64,000 nucleotides of DNA from Chryseobacterium camelliae (GTDB taxonomy: Bacteria > Bacteroidota > Bacteroidia > Flavobacteriales > Weeksellaceae): positions 3,100,001 through 3,164,000 of the forward strand of contig NZ_CP022986.1 of NCBI RefSeq assembly GCF_002770595.1, written 5' to 3'. Made by a program: the position numbers and the translations under genes. Under the pieces are notes generated by a model that saw nothing but the letters and a program-made list of their open reading frames with translations, ran no database searches and was not told the origin of the DNA. Each line of letters begins with the position of its first letter. Position 1 is the first letter of the stretch. Below, piece after piece: positions 17,010 through 26,176 of this stretch.

Positions 17010-18245
17010 ATGGATAATATAGCGTTGATTGAATCCTTTGGTGATTTCAAAGACGAAAAGGGGATCAGTAAGATTGATCTTATGGCGATTATTGAAGATT
17101 CACTGAAAACTCTTTTAAGAAAAAGATTTGACTCAGATGATCACTTTGATGTTATTGTAAATCCTGATAAAGGAGATTTCCAGATTTTCCTTAATAAAAC
17201 TATTGTGGAAGATGAAATGTCTGAAGATGATGACCTTGAAATCGAAATCTCCGAAGCTAAGAAAATAGACCCTACATTTGAAGTTGGGGAAGATTTTACC
17301 ATGGAGATTCCTGTTGCCCAGCTGGGGAGAAGGAATATCCTTACACTAAAGCAGATTCTGGCTACAAAACTCCAGGAGCATAATAATGCCATGCTTTATG
17401 AACAGTTTAAGGACAGGATTGGCGAGATTGTTGTTGGTGAAATCCATCATATCCGTCATAAGCATGTCATCCTGCTTGATGACGAAGGAAATGAGTTCAT
17501 CCTGCCTAAAGAAAATCAGATTCCTTCCGATTTCTTTAAGAAAGGAGAGAACATCAGAGCTATTGTAGAAACTGTAGACTTCAAAGGCTCCAAGCCACAG
17601 ATTATTATTTCAAGGACGGCACCTAAGTTCCTGGAAAAACTTCTGGAGCTTGAAATCCCGGAAATCCAGGACGGGACCATCATGCTTAAAAAAGTGGTAA
17701 GGATTCCGGGCGAAAAAGCAAAAATTGCCGTGGATGCTTATGATGACAGGATTGATCCTGTAGGAGCCTGTGTGGGAGTGAAGGGGTCAAGAATCCATGG
17801 TGTAGTAAGAGAGTTGAGAAATGAAAATATTGATGTCATCCAGTGGTCTAAAAATCCTGAAATCCTTGTAAAAAGAGCTTTAGGGAATGTGACCATCAAT
17901 AAAATTGACATCAGCGATAACGGAAATTATGCCCTGGTTTATACGCCAGTGGAGGAAATTTCTAAAGTGATTGGAAAACAGGGACAGAATATCAGACTTG
18001 CTTCTTGGTTGACAGGTTATGAGATTGATGTGCACAGGGAGTCCAGTGAAGATGATGATGTTGAATTGAAAGAATTCAATGATGACATTGAAGAATGGGT
18101 ATTGGAAGAGTTCAGAAAAGTAGGTCTTACTACTGCTAAGTCTGTATTGGATAAAGATACCGAAAGCCTGCTGAATATGGTAGATCTTGAAGAGGAAACG
18201 ATTGAAGATGTGAAACGCATTCTTAGGGAAGAATTTGAAGATTAA
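17010..18245 (+). CDS. nusA: Transcription termination/antitermination factor NusA
   Basis: NusA binds RNA polymerase and nascent RNA and modulates pausing, termination and antitermination. The 411-residue protein has the N-terminal polymerase-binding domain (about 1-130), an S1 domain (about 135-205), and tandem KH domains with DPVGACVGVKGSRIHGVVREL and VIGKQGQNIRLASWLTG. The acidic C-terminal tail ends in a short helical stretch (LLNMVDLEEETIEDVKRIL); the repeated acidic domains of enterobacterial NusA are lacking, which is normal for Bacteroidota. It lies between rimP and infB. Confidence 0.96.
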   Translation: MDNIALIESFGDFKDEKGISKIDLMAIIEDSLKTLLRKRFDSDDHFDVIVNPDKGDFQIFLNKTIVEDEMSEDDDLEIEISEAKKIDPTFEVGEDFTMEIPVAQLGRRNILTLKQILATKLQEHNNAMLYEQFKDRIGEIVVGEIHHIRHKHVILLDDEGNEFILPKENQIPSDFFKKGENIRAIVETVDFKGSKPQIIISRTAPKFLEKLLELEIPEIQDGTIMLKKVVRIPGEKAKIAVDAYDDRIDPVGACVGVKGSRIHGVVRELRNENIDVIQWSKNPEILVKRALGNVTINKIDISDNGNYALVYTPVEEISKVIGKQGQNIRLASWLTGYEIDVHRESSEDDDVELKEFNDDIEEWVLEEFRKVGLTTAKSVLDKDTESLLNMVDLEEETIEDVKRILREEFED

Positions 18246-18321
18246 GATTTTAAATAAATTTTAATAATTAGTAAAAAGGAAATACTTTAATTTTAAGGAT
18301 TAAAAAACAGTAAAATAATAG

Positions 18322-21258
18322 ATGCCAAAAATTAGATTAAATAAAGCGGTTAAGGAATTCAATATTTCGATGTCCAGATTAGTAGAATTTTTACAGTCCA
18401 GGGGCTTCGTGGTTGAAAGCAATCCTAACGCTCAATTAGAAGAAGCGGCATATTCTGCATTGGAGGCTGAGTTTGCCAAGGATGGCGAGCAACGTAAAGC
18501 ATCCCATGAGGTGGTTATTACCAAAGTTCCGGAAGAGAAGCTGGAAATTGAGGAAAAGAAGACCCCTGAAGTAATAAGAGCTAAAGCTAATATAAAACCG
18601 GAAACAAAGGTTCTCGGAAAGATAGACCTTGATCCTAAAAAGCCTGAGGCTGAAGAGGCTCCGGCACCATCACCAGCTCCCGCTTCTGAAGCGGAAGAGA
18701 AAAAAGAAGCTGAACCTGTTTCTGAAAACAAACCGGCTCCTGAAAAGCAGGAGTTTAAAGTCTTGGATAAAATAGATCTTTCCCAGATCGAATCCAGAAA
18801 CAGACCCGTTAAAAAAGATAAGCCGAAAGTGGAAGAAAAGAAAGCTGAGGAAAAACCGGCTGAACAACCTGTAAAGGAAACCCCGAAGCCGGAACCTGTT
18901 CAGGCTCCTGTAGAAATTAAACCGGAACAACCTGCTGCGACAGAGCCTGAATCTCAGGAGCCTCAGAAGATTGAGACGGTATATCAGAAGCTTGATGGTC
19001 CAAAGATCGTAGGAGAAAAAATCGATTTAAGTCAGTTTGCTGATAAGTCGAAAGGGGCAGGAGCTAAAAAGAAAAGAAAAAGAATTGAAAAGCCAGGCTC
19101 TAACCAGCCCAATACAGGCAATAACCAGGGTGGTAATAACAACCAGGGCAACCGTCCACAAGGTCAGGGAGGAAACAACAGGCCTCAGGGACAGAATAGC
19201 GGGCCTGGTAACCGTCCTCAGGGACAGGGAGGCCCAGGCGGAGGAAACCGTTTCGGGAACAACCAGGGTAACCGTCCGCCAGGTCAGGGGGGAGGCTTCA
19301 AGAAAGGAGGCCAGAACAACCGTCCGGGCCAAAGGGTAATGCCTGTTGAGCTTACAGATGAGCAGGTTAAAAACCAGATCAAAGAAACCCTTGAAAAACT
19401 GACTAATAAAGGAGGTAAATCCAAATCTTCCAAACACAGAAAAGACAAAAGGACTTTCCGTAGGGAGCAGGATGAGCGTCAGCAGGAGCTGGAGGCTCAG
19501 GACAGGACATTGAAGGTTACGGAATTCATTACCGTAGGCGAATTGGCCAGTCTGATGAATGTTTCCCCTACTGAGGTGATTTCTGCATGCTTCTCATTAG
19601 GAGTAATGGTTACCATGAACCAAAGGCTTGAAGCAGATACTTTACTGCTTGTCGCTGACGAATTCGGATATAAAATTGAATTCTCTGATGCGGACCTTGA
19701 AGATGCTGAAACAGAAGAAATCATAGACAGTGAAGAAGACCTTGTATCAAGAGCACCGATCGTAACGGTAATGGGACACGTTGACCACGGTAAAACCTCT
19801 TTATTGGATTACATCAGGAAAACCAATGTAATTGCGGGTGAGTCCGGAGGAATTACCCAGCACATCGGAGCGTACAACGTAAAGCTTGAAAACGGACAAA
19901 GAATTACATTCCTTGATACACCGGGTCACGAAGCGTTTACCGCGATGAGGGCAAGGGGAGCACAGATCACCGATATTGCGATTATCGTAATTGCAGCGGA
20001 TGATGATGTGATGCCTCAGACTAAAGAGGCTATTTCGCACGCTCAGGCAGCGGGTGTACCGATGATCATTGCATTGAATAAGGTTGATAAGCCAGGTGCT
20101 AATCCGGATAATGTCCGTCAGCAGCTTTCTGGAATGAATATTTTAGTGGAAGAATGGGGAGGAAATGTACAGTCCCAGGAAATTTCTGCTAAATTCGGGA
20201 ACAATATCGACATGCTGTTAGAAAAAGTTTTGCTTCAGGCGGAATTACTGGAGCTGAAAGCCAATCCGGACAGAAATGCTCAGGGTGTGGTGATTGAAGC
20301 TTCATTAGATAAAGGAAGAGGGTATGTTTCGACTATGTTGGTGCAATCAGGTACTTTAAGGGTAGGTGATTATGTATTGGCAGGGAAGAACCATGGTAAA
20401 GTTAAAGCGATGCTGGATGAAAGAGGCAAAAATCTTTCAGAGGCCGGCCCATCTATTCCGGTTACTATCTTAGGTCTTGACGGAGCTCCGACTGCCGGTG
20501 ACAAGTTCAAGGTATATGAAGATGAAAGTGAAGCCAAATCGATTGCCAATAAAAGGGAACAGCTTCAGCGTGAACTTTCGATCAGGACTAAAAAGCATAC
20601 CACCCTTGAGGAATTGGGTAGAAGGATTGCTCTCGGTGACTTCAAAGAACTTAATATCATCCTTAAAGGTGACGTTGACGGTTCCGTAGAAGCGTTATCT
20701 GACCAGTTGCAGAGACTTTCCACTGCTGAAATCAATGTTAATATCCTGCATAAAGGTGTTGGTCCTATCACGGAATCGGATGTCAATCTTGCGGCTGCTT
20801 CAGATGCTATTATCATCGGGTTCAACGTAAGAGCCGGAGGTAACGCCAGAGAACTTGCAGACAGGGAAGAAATTGAGATCAGAACGTATTCTGTCATCTA
20901 TGCTGCTATTGAGGAAGTGAAAGAAGCCATGGAAGGAATGCTTTCCCCTGAAATTAAAGAACAGGTAATCGGTAATGTAGAGATCAGAGAAGTATTTAAA
21001 ATCTCTAAGGTAGGAACCATTGCCGGATGTATGGTTCTTTCAGGAAAAGTAGCCAGAAACTCTAAGGTTAGGGTCCTACGTGACGGTATTGTGAAATTTG
21101 ACGGAGAATTGGAAAGCCTGAAGCGTTTCAAAGATGATGTTAAAGAAGTAACAAAAGGTTATGAATGTGGTCTGAACCTGAAAGGTTATAATGACATTGA
21201 AGTAGGAGATATCCTGGAAGTGTATGAAGAGGTTGCTGTTAAGAAGAAATTAAAATAG
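18322..21258 (+). CDS. infB: Translation initiation factor IF-2
   Basis: IF-2 is the GTPase that brings initiator tRNA to the 30S subunit and promotes subunit joining. The 978-residue protein has an N-terminal IF2-N helix domain, a long Glu/Pro/Lys-rich linker (about 55-240), then a Gly/Asn/Gln/Arg-rich low-complexity stretch (about 255-340) with repeated NRPQGQGG-like units, a second IF2-N region ([16 protein letters not shown]) and the GTPase. G1 is GHVDHGKT at 485-492, followed by G2 in [11 protein letters not shown]3 DTPGHEAF, G4 NKVDKP and G5 SAKFG. Domains II-IV continue to the C-terminus. A terminator follows 30 bases downstream. Confidence 0.97.
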   Translation: MPKIRLNKAVKEFNISMSRLVEFLQSRGFVVESNPNAQLEEAAYSALEAEFAKDGEQRKASHEVVITKVPEEKLEIEEKKTPEVIRAKANIKPETKVLGKIDLDPKKPEAEEAPAPSPAPASEAEEKKEAEPVSENKPAPEKQEFKVLDKIDLSQIESRNRPVKKDKPKVEEKKAEEKPAEQPVKETPKPEPVQAPVEIKPEQPAATEPESQEPQKIETVYQKLDGPKIVGEKIDLSQFADKSKGAGAKKKRKRIEKPGSNQPNTGNNQGGNNNQGNRPQGQGGNNRPQGQNSGPGNRPQGQGGPGGGNRFGNNQGNRPPGQGGGFKKGGQNNRPGQRVMPVELTDEQVKNQIKETLEKLTNKGGKSKSSKHRKDKRTFRREQDERQQELEAQDRTLKVTEFITVGELASLMNVSPTEVISACFSLGVMVTMNQRLEADTLLLVADEFGYKIEFSDADLEDAETEEIIDSEEDLVSRAPIVTVMGHVDHGKTSLLDYIRKTNVIAGESGGITQHIGAYNVKLENGQRITFLDTPGHEAFTAMRARGAQITDIAIIVIAADDDVMPQTKEAISHAQAAGVPMIIALNKVDKPGANPDNVRQQLSGMNILVEEWGGNVQSQEISAKFGNNIDMLLEKVLLQAELLELKANPDRNAQGVVIEASLDKGRGYVSTMLVQSGTLRVGDYVLAGKNHGKVKAMLDERGKNLSEAGPSIPVTILGLDGAPTAGDKFKVYEDESEAKSIANKREQLQRELSIRTKKHTTLEELGRRIALGDFKELNIILKGDVDGSVEALSDQLQRLSTAEINVNILHKGVGPITESDVNLAAASDAIIIGFNVRAGGNARELADREEIEIRTYSVIYAAIEEVKEAMEGMLSPEIKEQVIGNVEIREVFKISKVGTIAGCMVLSGKVARNSKVRVLRDGIVKFDGELESLKRFKDDVKEVTKGYECGLNLKGYNDIEVGDILEVYEEVAVKKKLK

Positions 21259-21278
21259 TAATATCGTAATAAATACAT

Positions 21279-21312
21279 AAAAAAACTGCCTAGAATAAGG
21301 CAGTTTTTTTTA
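21279..21312 (+). terminator. Intrinsic terminator of the rimP-nusA-infB operon
   Basis: CTGCC (21286-21290) pairs with GGCAG (21299-21303) around an 8-base loop. The stem is extended by flanking A and T runs, and a run of T follows. It lies 28 bases after the infB stop. Confidence 0.88.
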
Positions 21313-21486
21313 TTTCTTAAAGTCAAAATAATTTGTAATGGTTCTAAATAGTAATTTTTATAATTATTTTTTTTTCTTAAATAAAATTTAGCATGTGTTT
21401 TTTTGATAAAAAAAGAGATAATAATGAATTTTTTTTTGATTATTCTATTATTTCAGTCAGTGCTGATTTTGAGTAAAATAGATATT

Positions 21487-21572
21487 TTTTTAATTCTTAA
21501 CATTCTAAAACTTGTTAGTGTTAAAATTTATTAACATATTTGCCCATTAAATATATTAAAATTTGTTAATAT
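21487..21572 (+). repeat. Tandem-like AT-rich 17-bp repeats before susC
   Basis: A 17-base element of consensus TTAAAATTTRTTAAYAT occurs at 21521-21537 and 21556-21572 (2 mismatches between them) and more loosely at 21505-21521 (4 mismatches to the last copy) and 21487-21503 (5 mismatches). The last copy overlaps the susC start codon and the second overlaps the -7 box, so the array could be a regulator binding site. The AT-rich background makes chance similarity possible for the weaker copies. Confidence 0.45.
21512..21542 (+). promoter_or_regulatory. Candidate promoter of susC-susD
   Basis: TTG at 21512-21514 and CATATTTG at 21535-21542 (7 of 8 match to TAnnTTTG) are separated by 20 bases. 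The predicted start of transcription falls near 21549, about 22 bases before the susC ATG. It is interleaved with the AT-rich repeats. The rest of the 312-base gap after infB is AT-rich without a gene. Confidence 0.6.
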
Positions 21573-24426
21573 GAATGTTAAACTAAGTGTATTGAGTGCT
21601 GGAGTATTGTTCTTTGTAGGACAGGCGGCTTTTGCACAAACAACTAAGAGAAATAGAGATACTGCTACTACAGAAAAGCAGATCGAAGAGGTTGTAGTTC
21701 TCGGATATAGCAAAAAAAGTACTAAAGCTAAATCTACTGCAGCATCAGTTACTGTAGATTCTAAAGCTCTTGAAAATCGTCCTAACATTTCTTTTATAAA
21801 TTCTTTACAAGGAAATGCTCCGGGGATAAGCATCAATTCAACTTCAGGATCTCCAGGATCTGGAAAGATTAATGTAATGGTTCGAGGTATGTCTTCCATT
21901 AACGCATCTACGGATCCTTTATATGTTATTGACGGATTAATTACTTCTGCTACACAGTTTAGAAACTTAAATACTGAAGATATTGAAAGTATAAGTGTCT
22001 TAAAAGATGCACAAGCTACATCAATCTATGGAAACAGAGGGGCTAATGGTGTTGTGGTAATCAATACAAAGAATGCTAGATTTAATAGTGGATTAAAGGT
22101 AACATATGATGTGCTTACCTCTTTCTCTGTATTGCCTAAGACAAAATATAATGTATTAGGTTCTACGGATCTCTTAAACTTACAAAATGAGTATGGAGTA
22201 GGTGAAGGAGCTGGATTAACACCTGAACAAATAGCAGCATATCCCAACACAGACTGGAATAAACAATTCTTCCGTACAGGAATGCTGCAGCAGCATACCT
22301 TAGGAATCACTTCAGGAGGTAAGAATATTAACAATTATACCTCTATTGGTTATTTAGATAGTGAAGGTACATTCAGATCGACAGATTTTAAACGATTTAC
22401 ACTTAGAAACAATTTAAGTGGCAAATCAGACGATGGTAAATTGACATTTGGAATGCAATTGGCTGTGGGCTATTCAAAACGTAATCAGTTAGATCAGGAG
22501 ACTAATTCAAATATTCAAAATAACACTGTTCAAAATCCACTCTTTGGTTCTCTATTGACACCAAGTTATTTAGAACCGTATCCATTTGTGAACGGACAAG
22601 ATATGTTCAACCAACTTGGAGGAAGTGGGGTGAATTATCCGGGATGGATATTGGCCGACATTATCAGAGGAGGTGTTAGAAACCAATTTACTGAAACTTC
22701 AATTCTTGCTAACGCCAATGTAAATTATAAAATTACAGATTGGTTATCAGTAGGTAACAGGACAGGTATGGATTACAGAGAATCTGATAGGGATATTGCG
22801 CGTGATCCTACCGGATACTTAGCTCTTGTGGCCAGAGCTTCTGGTGCACAGTATGGTGGTTTTGAGCAAATGACCAATACTAAGGATTTAACGGTTAACT
22901 CTGTAACGAATATTACATTAGATAAAAAATTTGGTGATCACTCACTTACTGTTGCAGGATATTTAGACTATGTTAAAGCACACTACTTATTCAAAAGTAA
23001 TACCCAGAACGGACTAGATCCATTTAACTGGGCATTCGGAGCAGGAACAGGTTATATCCCATTTAACCCTTCAACACCTTCATTATATTTGCCAAGTGTT
23101 TCGGCTGGTAAGATCAACGCAGGTACTTTAGCTTATGTAGGTACAGTTGATTATGATTATGCCGGAAAATACGGGATCAGTGGAACGGTAAGAAGAGATG
23201 GATCATATAGATTCCCTAAAGAAAATCGTTGGGAAACGTTTTGGTCAGTTGGAGGTCGCTGGAATATTGATAAAGAAGATTTCCTTGCAGGATCAAGTGT
23301 AAAACTTCTGAAGCTTAGAGGTTCTTACGGTACTACAGGAAACCAGAACTTAATTCAGCCGGCCAATAATGGAAACCCATTATTTACCGGGACTAATGTA
23401 TATACTGACTTAATATCAAGTGGTACAGGATATATGAACACGGTAGGTTATGCTGCAGTAATCGGTAATCCAAATGTTAAATGGGAAAAAGTTACACAAG
23501 CAAATATTGGACTTGACTTTGGTTTATTCAATAATTTTGTAGAAGGTACATTTGACGTTTACAAAAAAACTACTGATCGACTGTTCAACTCTATTACACT
23601 ATCTGCTGCAACTGGACAGTATAGCATTAACGGTAATAATGGAGAGCTTGAAAATAAAGGTGTGGAAGGATCATTACGTTTTAATATTCTGAAGAATAAA
23701 GATTATAACGTTTCTATTTTTGCTAACGGTGCTTACAATAAAAACAAAATTTTATCCTTTGAAGGAGCTGATCTTTCAGGAGACAATGTAGAGGCTCCAG
23801 GTGGCCCAATTGGACAATGGAACCTGTATCATTATGTAGGAGTAAATGCCCAGACCGGTGAGCAGCAGTTCTTAGATGCTAACGGGAATATTACTGAAGC
23901 ACCTACAGCAAATGATAAGGTATTAACCGGTAAATCATATGTTCCGAAATTCACTGGAGGATTTGGTGTAAATGCTGATTATAAAGGATGGTTTGCAGAT
24001 GTATTATTCAGTTATCAGGCAGGAGGATATCAATATGATAACATCTATTCATATCTGATGGATCCTAGTGCTTTAGGTCAAGGGATGAATTTCGCAGGAG
24101 ATATTCTTAACTCATGGACACCGAATAATACAAATACAAATATTCCTTCTATACAAGCTAATAATATTGGCTTAGAAGGATCATCTGACAGATTCCTTTT
24201 CAAAACAGATTATATCCGTTTAAAAAATGTAACTTTTGGATATAACTTTAACAAAGATTTATTAAGAGGTTTACCTATTACTTCGCTTAAAGTATTTGTT
24301 CAGGGTGAAAACTTAGCTACATGGACAGAATGGAAAGGCTACGATCCGGAGCCAATTATACCATATTCTCAAGGTGTATATCCAAACCCAAGAGTTGTTT
24401 CAGTAGGACTTAACGTACAATTTTAA
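21571..24426 (+). CDS. SusC/RagA family TonB-dependent outer-membrane receptor
   Basis: The 951-residue outer-membrane transporter imports a ligand captured with its SusD partner, energised by TonB. A signal peptide (1-23, ending AAFAQ) is followed almost directly by the TonB-box-like EEVVVLGYSKKS and the plug domain (ALENRPNISFINSLQGNAPGISI, GSGKINVMVRGMSSIN, PLYVIDGLI, ISVLKDAQATSIYGNRGANGVVVI). The usual N-terminal CarboxypepD_reg-like domain of SusC proteins is absent. The rest is a 22-strand-type barrel ending in VSVGLNVQF with a terminal phenylalanine. No carbohydrate enzymes or regulators are nearby, so the ligand is unknown; peptides or glycans are both possible. Confidence 0.93.
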   Translation: MNVKLSVLSAGVLFFVGQAAFAQTTKRNRDTATTEKQIEEVVVLGYSKKSTKAKSTAASVTVDSKALENRPNISFINSLQGNAPGISINSTSGSPGSGKINVMVRGMSSINASTDPLYVIDGLITSATQFRNLNTEDIESISVLKDAQATSIYGNRGANGVVVINTKNARFNSGLKVTYDVLTSFSVLPKTKYNVLGSTDLLNLQNEYGVGEGAGLTPEQIAAYPNTDWNKQFFRTGMLQQHTLGITSGGKNINNYTSIGYLDSEGTFRSTDFKRFTLRNNLSGKSDDGKLTFGMQLAVGYSKRNQLDQETNSNIQNNTVQNPLFGSLLTPSYLEPYPFVNGQDMFNQLGGSGVNYPGWILADIIRGGVRNQFTETSILANANVNYKITDWLSVGNRTGMDYRESDRDIARDPTGYLALVARASGAQYGGFEQMTNTKDLTVNSVTNITLDKKFGDHSLTVAGYLDYVKAHYLFKSNTQNGLDPFNWAFGAGTGYIPFNPSTPSLYLPSVSAGKINAGTLAYVGTVDYDYAGKYGISGTVRRDGSYRFPKENRWETFWSVGGRWNIDKEDFLAGSSVKLLKLRGSYGTTGNQNLIQPANNGNPLFTGTNVYTDLISSGTGYMNTVGYAAVIGNPNVKWEKVTQANIGLDFGLFNNFVEGTFDVYKKTTDRLFNSITLSAATGQYSINGNNGELENKGVEGSLRFNILKNKDYNVSIFANGAYNKNKILSFEGADLSGDNVEAPGGPIGQWNLYHYVGVNAQTGEQQFLDANGNITEAPTANDKVLTGKSYVPKFTGGFGVNADYKGWFADVLFSYQAGGYQYDNIYSYLMDPSALGQGMNFAGDILNSWTPNNTNTNIPSIQANNIGLEGSSDRFLFKTDYIRLKNVTFGYNFNKDLLRGLPITSLKVFVQGENLATWTEWKGYDPEPIIPYSQGVYPNPRVVSVGLNVQF

Positions 24427-24438
24427 TAATCAATAGAA

Positions 24439-26088
24439 ATGAAAAAAATAGTTTTAAATATATCATTAATCGGCTCGTTATTATTATCTCTGGGTACTTT
24501 GCAGAGTTGTAATGATGCACTTGATATTAATCCACAGCCAGGACAGGTTGAAGATGACGGTACTCCGTTTTCGACTACGGACGCATTATACAACTACTTA
24601 ATGGGGAACGTTTATGGAAGCATGGAACCAGGAACAGCAATTTATCTTTCTGCTGTAATTACAGACGAGGTAAAACCGGGCTCTGGAAGTGGGGGACAGG
24701 AGTTTGACCTACACCGTTTCTTTCTGAACTCTCAAAATACACAGGCCACAGATATTTGGCAAAATAATTATGCGGTAATCAATCATGTTAACCGTCTTAT
24801 CAGAGGTGCTGCAGGAGTTGTTCCAACCAGTGCTGCAGATGCAACAAGATTATCCAATATTATTGCCCAGGCTAGAGCATTAAGAGCTTTCTCATACATT
24901 CAGTTGGAGTCTTTATATTCTGAAGATATGGCAGATCCAAATGCTTTAGGTGTTATTTTGCTTAAGGATGTACCGGATCTTAATGCTAAGCTTCCAAGGG
25001 TCAAAAATTCAGATGTTTACAGTTTTATTGAAGAAGATTTAACTTTTGCTAGAAATACCTTAACTACGGAAGGTACAAACCAGTATTTTGTTGGTAAAAG
25101 TGCTGTTAATGCAATGGCCGCCAGATACTTCTTATATAAAAGAGATTATGCTCAGGCTAAAACGTATGCAGAAGCTGTTGTAAATGCTTCCGCAGCCGGA
25201 GGTTTTGGTTTAACTGCTGCAACTCCTATTACCAGCAGCCAAAGTGGTACTACAATTGGTGGTAGCACGTGGAACAGTTTCTTTTATGGGCAAACAACAG
25301 CAACAGTAGGTACTTCGTTTAATCCATACCGTCAAATGTGGGTAGATCAGAACAGAGGAGAATCTATTTTTTCTTTAGGCCGTATTGCAGCTACTGGAAA
25401 TGGTGTCGCTGTAGGAACTTACTGGAATACGAATAGTTCCAGCCTTACAGGTTCACCAATGTGGTTCTGGGGACGTAATTTATATAACTTGTTTGTAGAT
25501 AATTTCGGAAGTACTACACCAGGTGTAAATATGGGAGAAAAAGGTGACATCAGATACCTGACCAATAGGGACCCTACCACTGCTCCTAATGCAAATTATG
25601 CTAGTTTATATCCGAATAATTTACAACAGACCAGAACATCGGACAGGCTTGTTATTGATAAATATCCTGGAAAAGCAGGTACAAATACAAGAAATGATTT
25701 AAAGTTATTCAGGCTTTCTGAAATGTATTTCATATTAGCTGAATGTGCGATTAATAATAGCCAGCTCACTACTGCAGCAGGATATATTAAGAGTGTAAGA
25801 GATGCTAGAAACTTCAGAGCACCTGTGGCATTACCTGTATATACTAATGCACAAGCTGCTTGGGCTGATGTTTTAAAAGAAAGACGTATTGAATTAGCTT
25901 TAGAAGGGCACAGATACATTGATTTAAAGCGTTTAGCTAACAAGGCAGGTGTTACAATGGATAGAAATAATACTGATGATATTGTAATGACTTCCAATCT
26001 ACCTAACGGGGATTACAGATATACATTACCTATTCCATTATCGGAAATTTCTGCTAACCCTAATGTTAAGCAAAATACAGGTTATTAA
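24439..26088 (+). CDS. SusD/RagB family surface lipoprotein
   Basis: SusD proteins are surface lipoproteins that form the lid over a SusC barrel and bind its ligand. The 549-residue protein has a lipoprotein signal with the lipobox cysteine in LQSC (residue ~24), the N-terminal SusD-like region (ALDINPQPGQVEDDGTPFST) and the C-terminal RagB/SusD domain with LFRLSEMYFILAECAI and VLKERRIELALEGHRYIDLKRL, the most conserved segments of the family. It starts 12 bases after susC and is followed by a terminator, so the two form a bicistronic unit. Ligand unknown. Confidence 0.93.
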   Translation: MKKIVLNISLIGSLLLSLGTLQSCNDALDINPQPGQVEDDGTPFSTTDALYNYLMGNVYGSMEPGTAIYLSAVITDEVKPGSGSGGQEFDLHRFFLNSQNTQATDIWQNNYAVINHVNRLIRGAAGVVPTSAADATRLSNIIAQARALRAFSYIQLESLYSEDMADPNALGVILLKDVPDLNAKLPRVKNSDVYSFIEEDLTFARNTLTTEGTNQYFVGKSAVNAMAARYFLYKRDYAQAKTYAEAVVNASAAGGFGLTAATPITSSQSGTTIGGSTWNSFFYGQTTATVGTSFNPYRQMWVDQNRGESIFSLGRIAATGNGVAVGTYWNTNSSSLTGSPMWFWGRNLYNLFVDNFGSTTPGVNMGEKGDIRYLTNRDPTTAPNANYASLYPNNLQQTRTSDRLVIDKYPGKAGTNTRNDLKLFRLSEMYFILAECAINNSQLTTAAGYIKSVRDARNFRAPVALPVYTNAQAAWADVLKERRIELALEGHRYIDLKRLANKAGVTMDRNNTDDIVMTSNLPNGDYRYTLPIPLSEISANPNVKQNTGY

Positions 26089-26107
26089 TCAAAAAATAAC
26101 ACACAAT

Positions 26108-26134
26108 AAAACCCTGCTCCTGGCAGGGTTTTTT
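26108..26134 (+). terminator. Intrinsic terminator after susD
   Basis: A 10-bp perfect stem (26108-26117 with 26123-26132) has a 5-base loop and ends in a run of six T. It lies 20 bases after the susD stop. Confidence 0.9.
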
Positions 26135-26150
26135 ATTCCCCATTATTTCT

Positions 26151-26158
26151 TACTTTTG
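26151..26158 (+). promoter_or_regulatory. -7 box of the porin gene
   Basis: TACTTTTG is a perfect TAnnTTTG match 19 bases upstream of the ATG at 26177. Together with the terminator just before it, this argues that the porin starts at 26177 and not at the in-frame upstream codon at 26063, which lies inside susD. Confidence 0.65.
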
Positions 26159-26176
26159 CTCTACAAAAAGCAATCA

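Noticed and set aside
19027-19437. Long open frame antisense to infB
   Set aside because: It lies opposite the low-complexity Gly/Asn/Gln/Arg linker of IF-2, where biased codons keep the reverse frame open. No start signal or family resemblance.
26063-26176. 38-codon upstream extension of the porin frame
   Set aside because: It overlaps the end of susD and the susD terminator, and the -7 box at 26151 would start transcription after it. The signal peptide begins at 26177.
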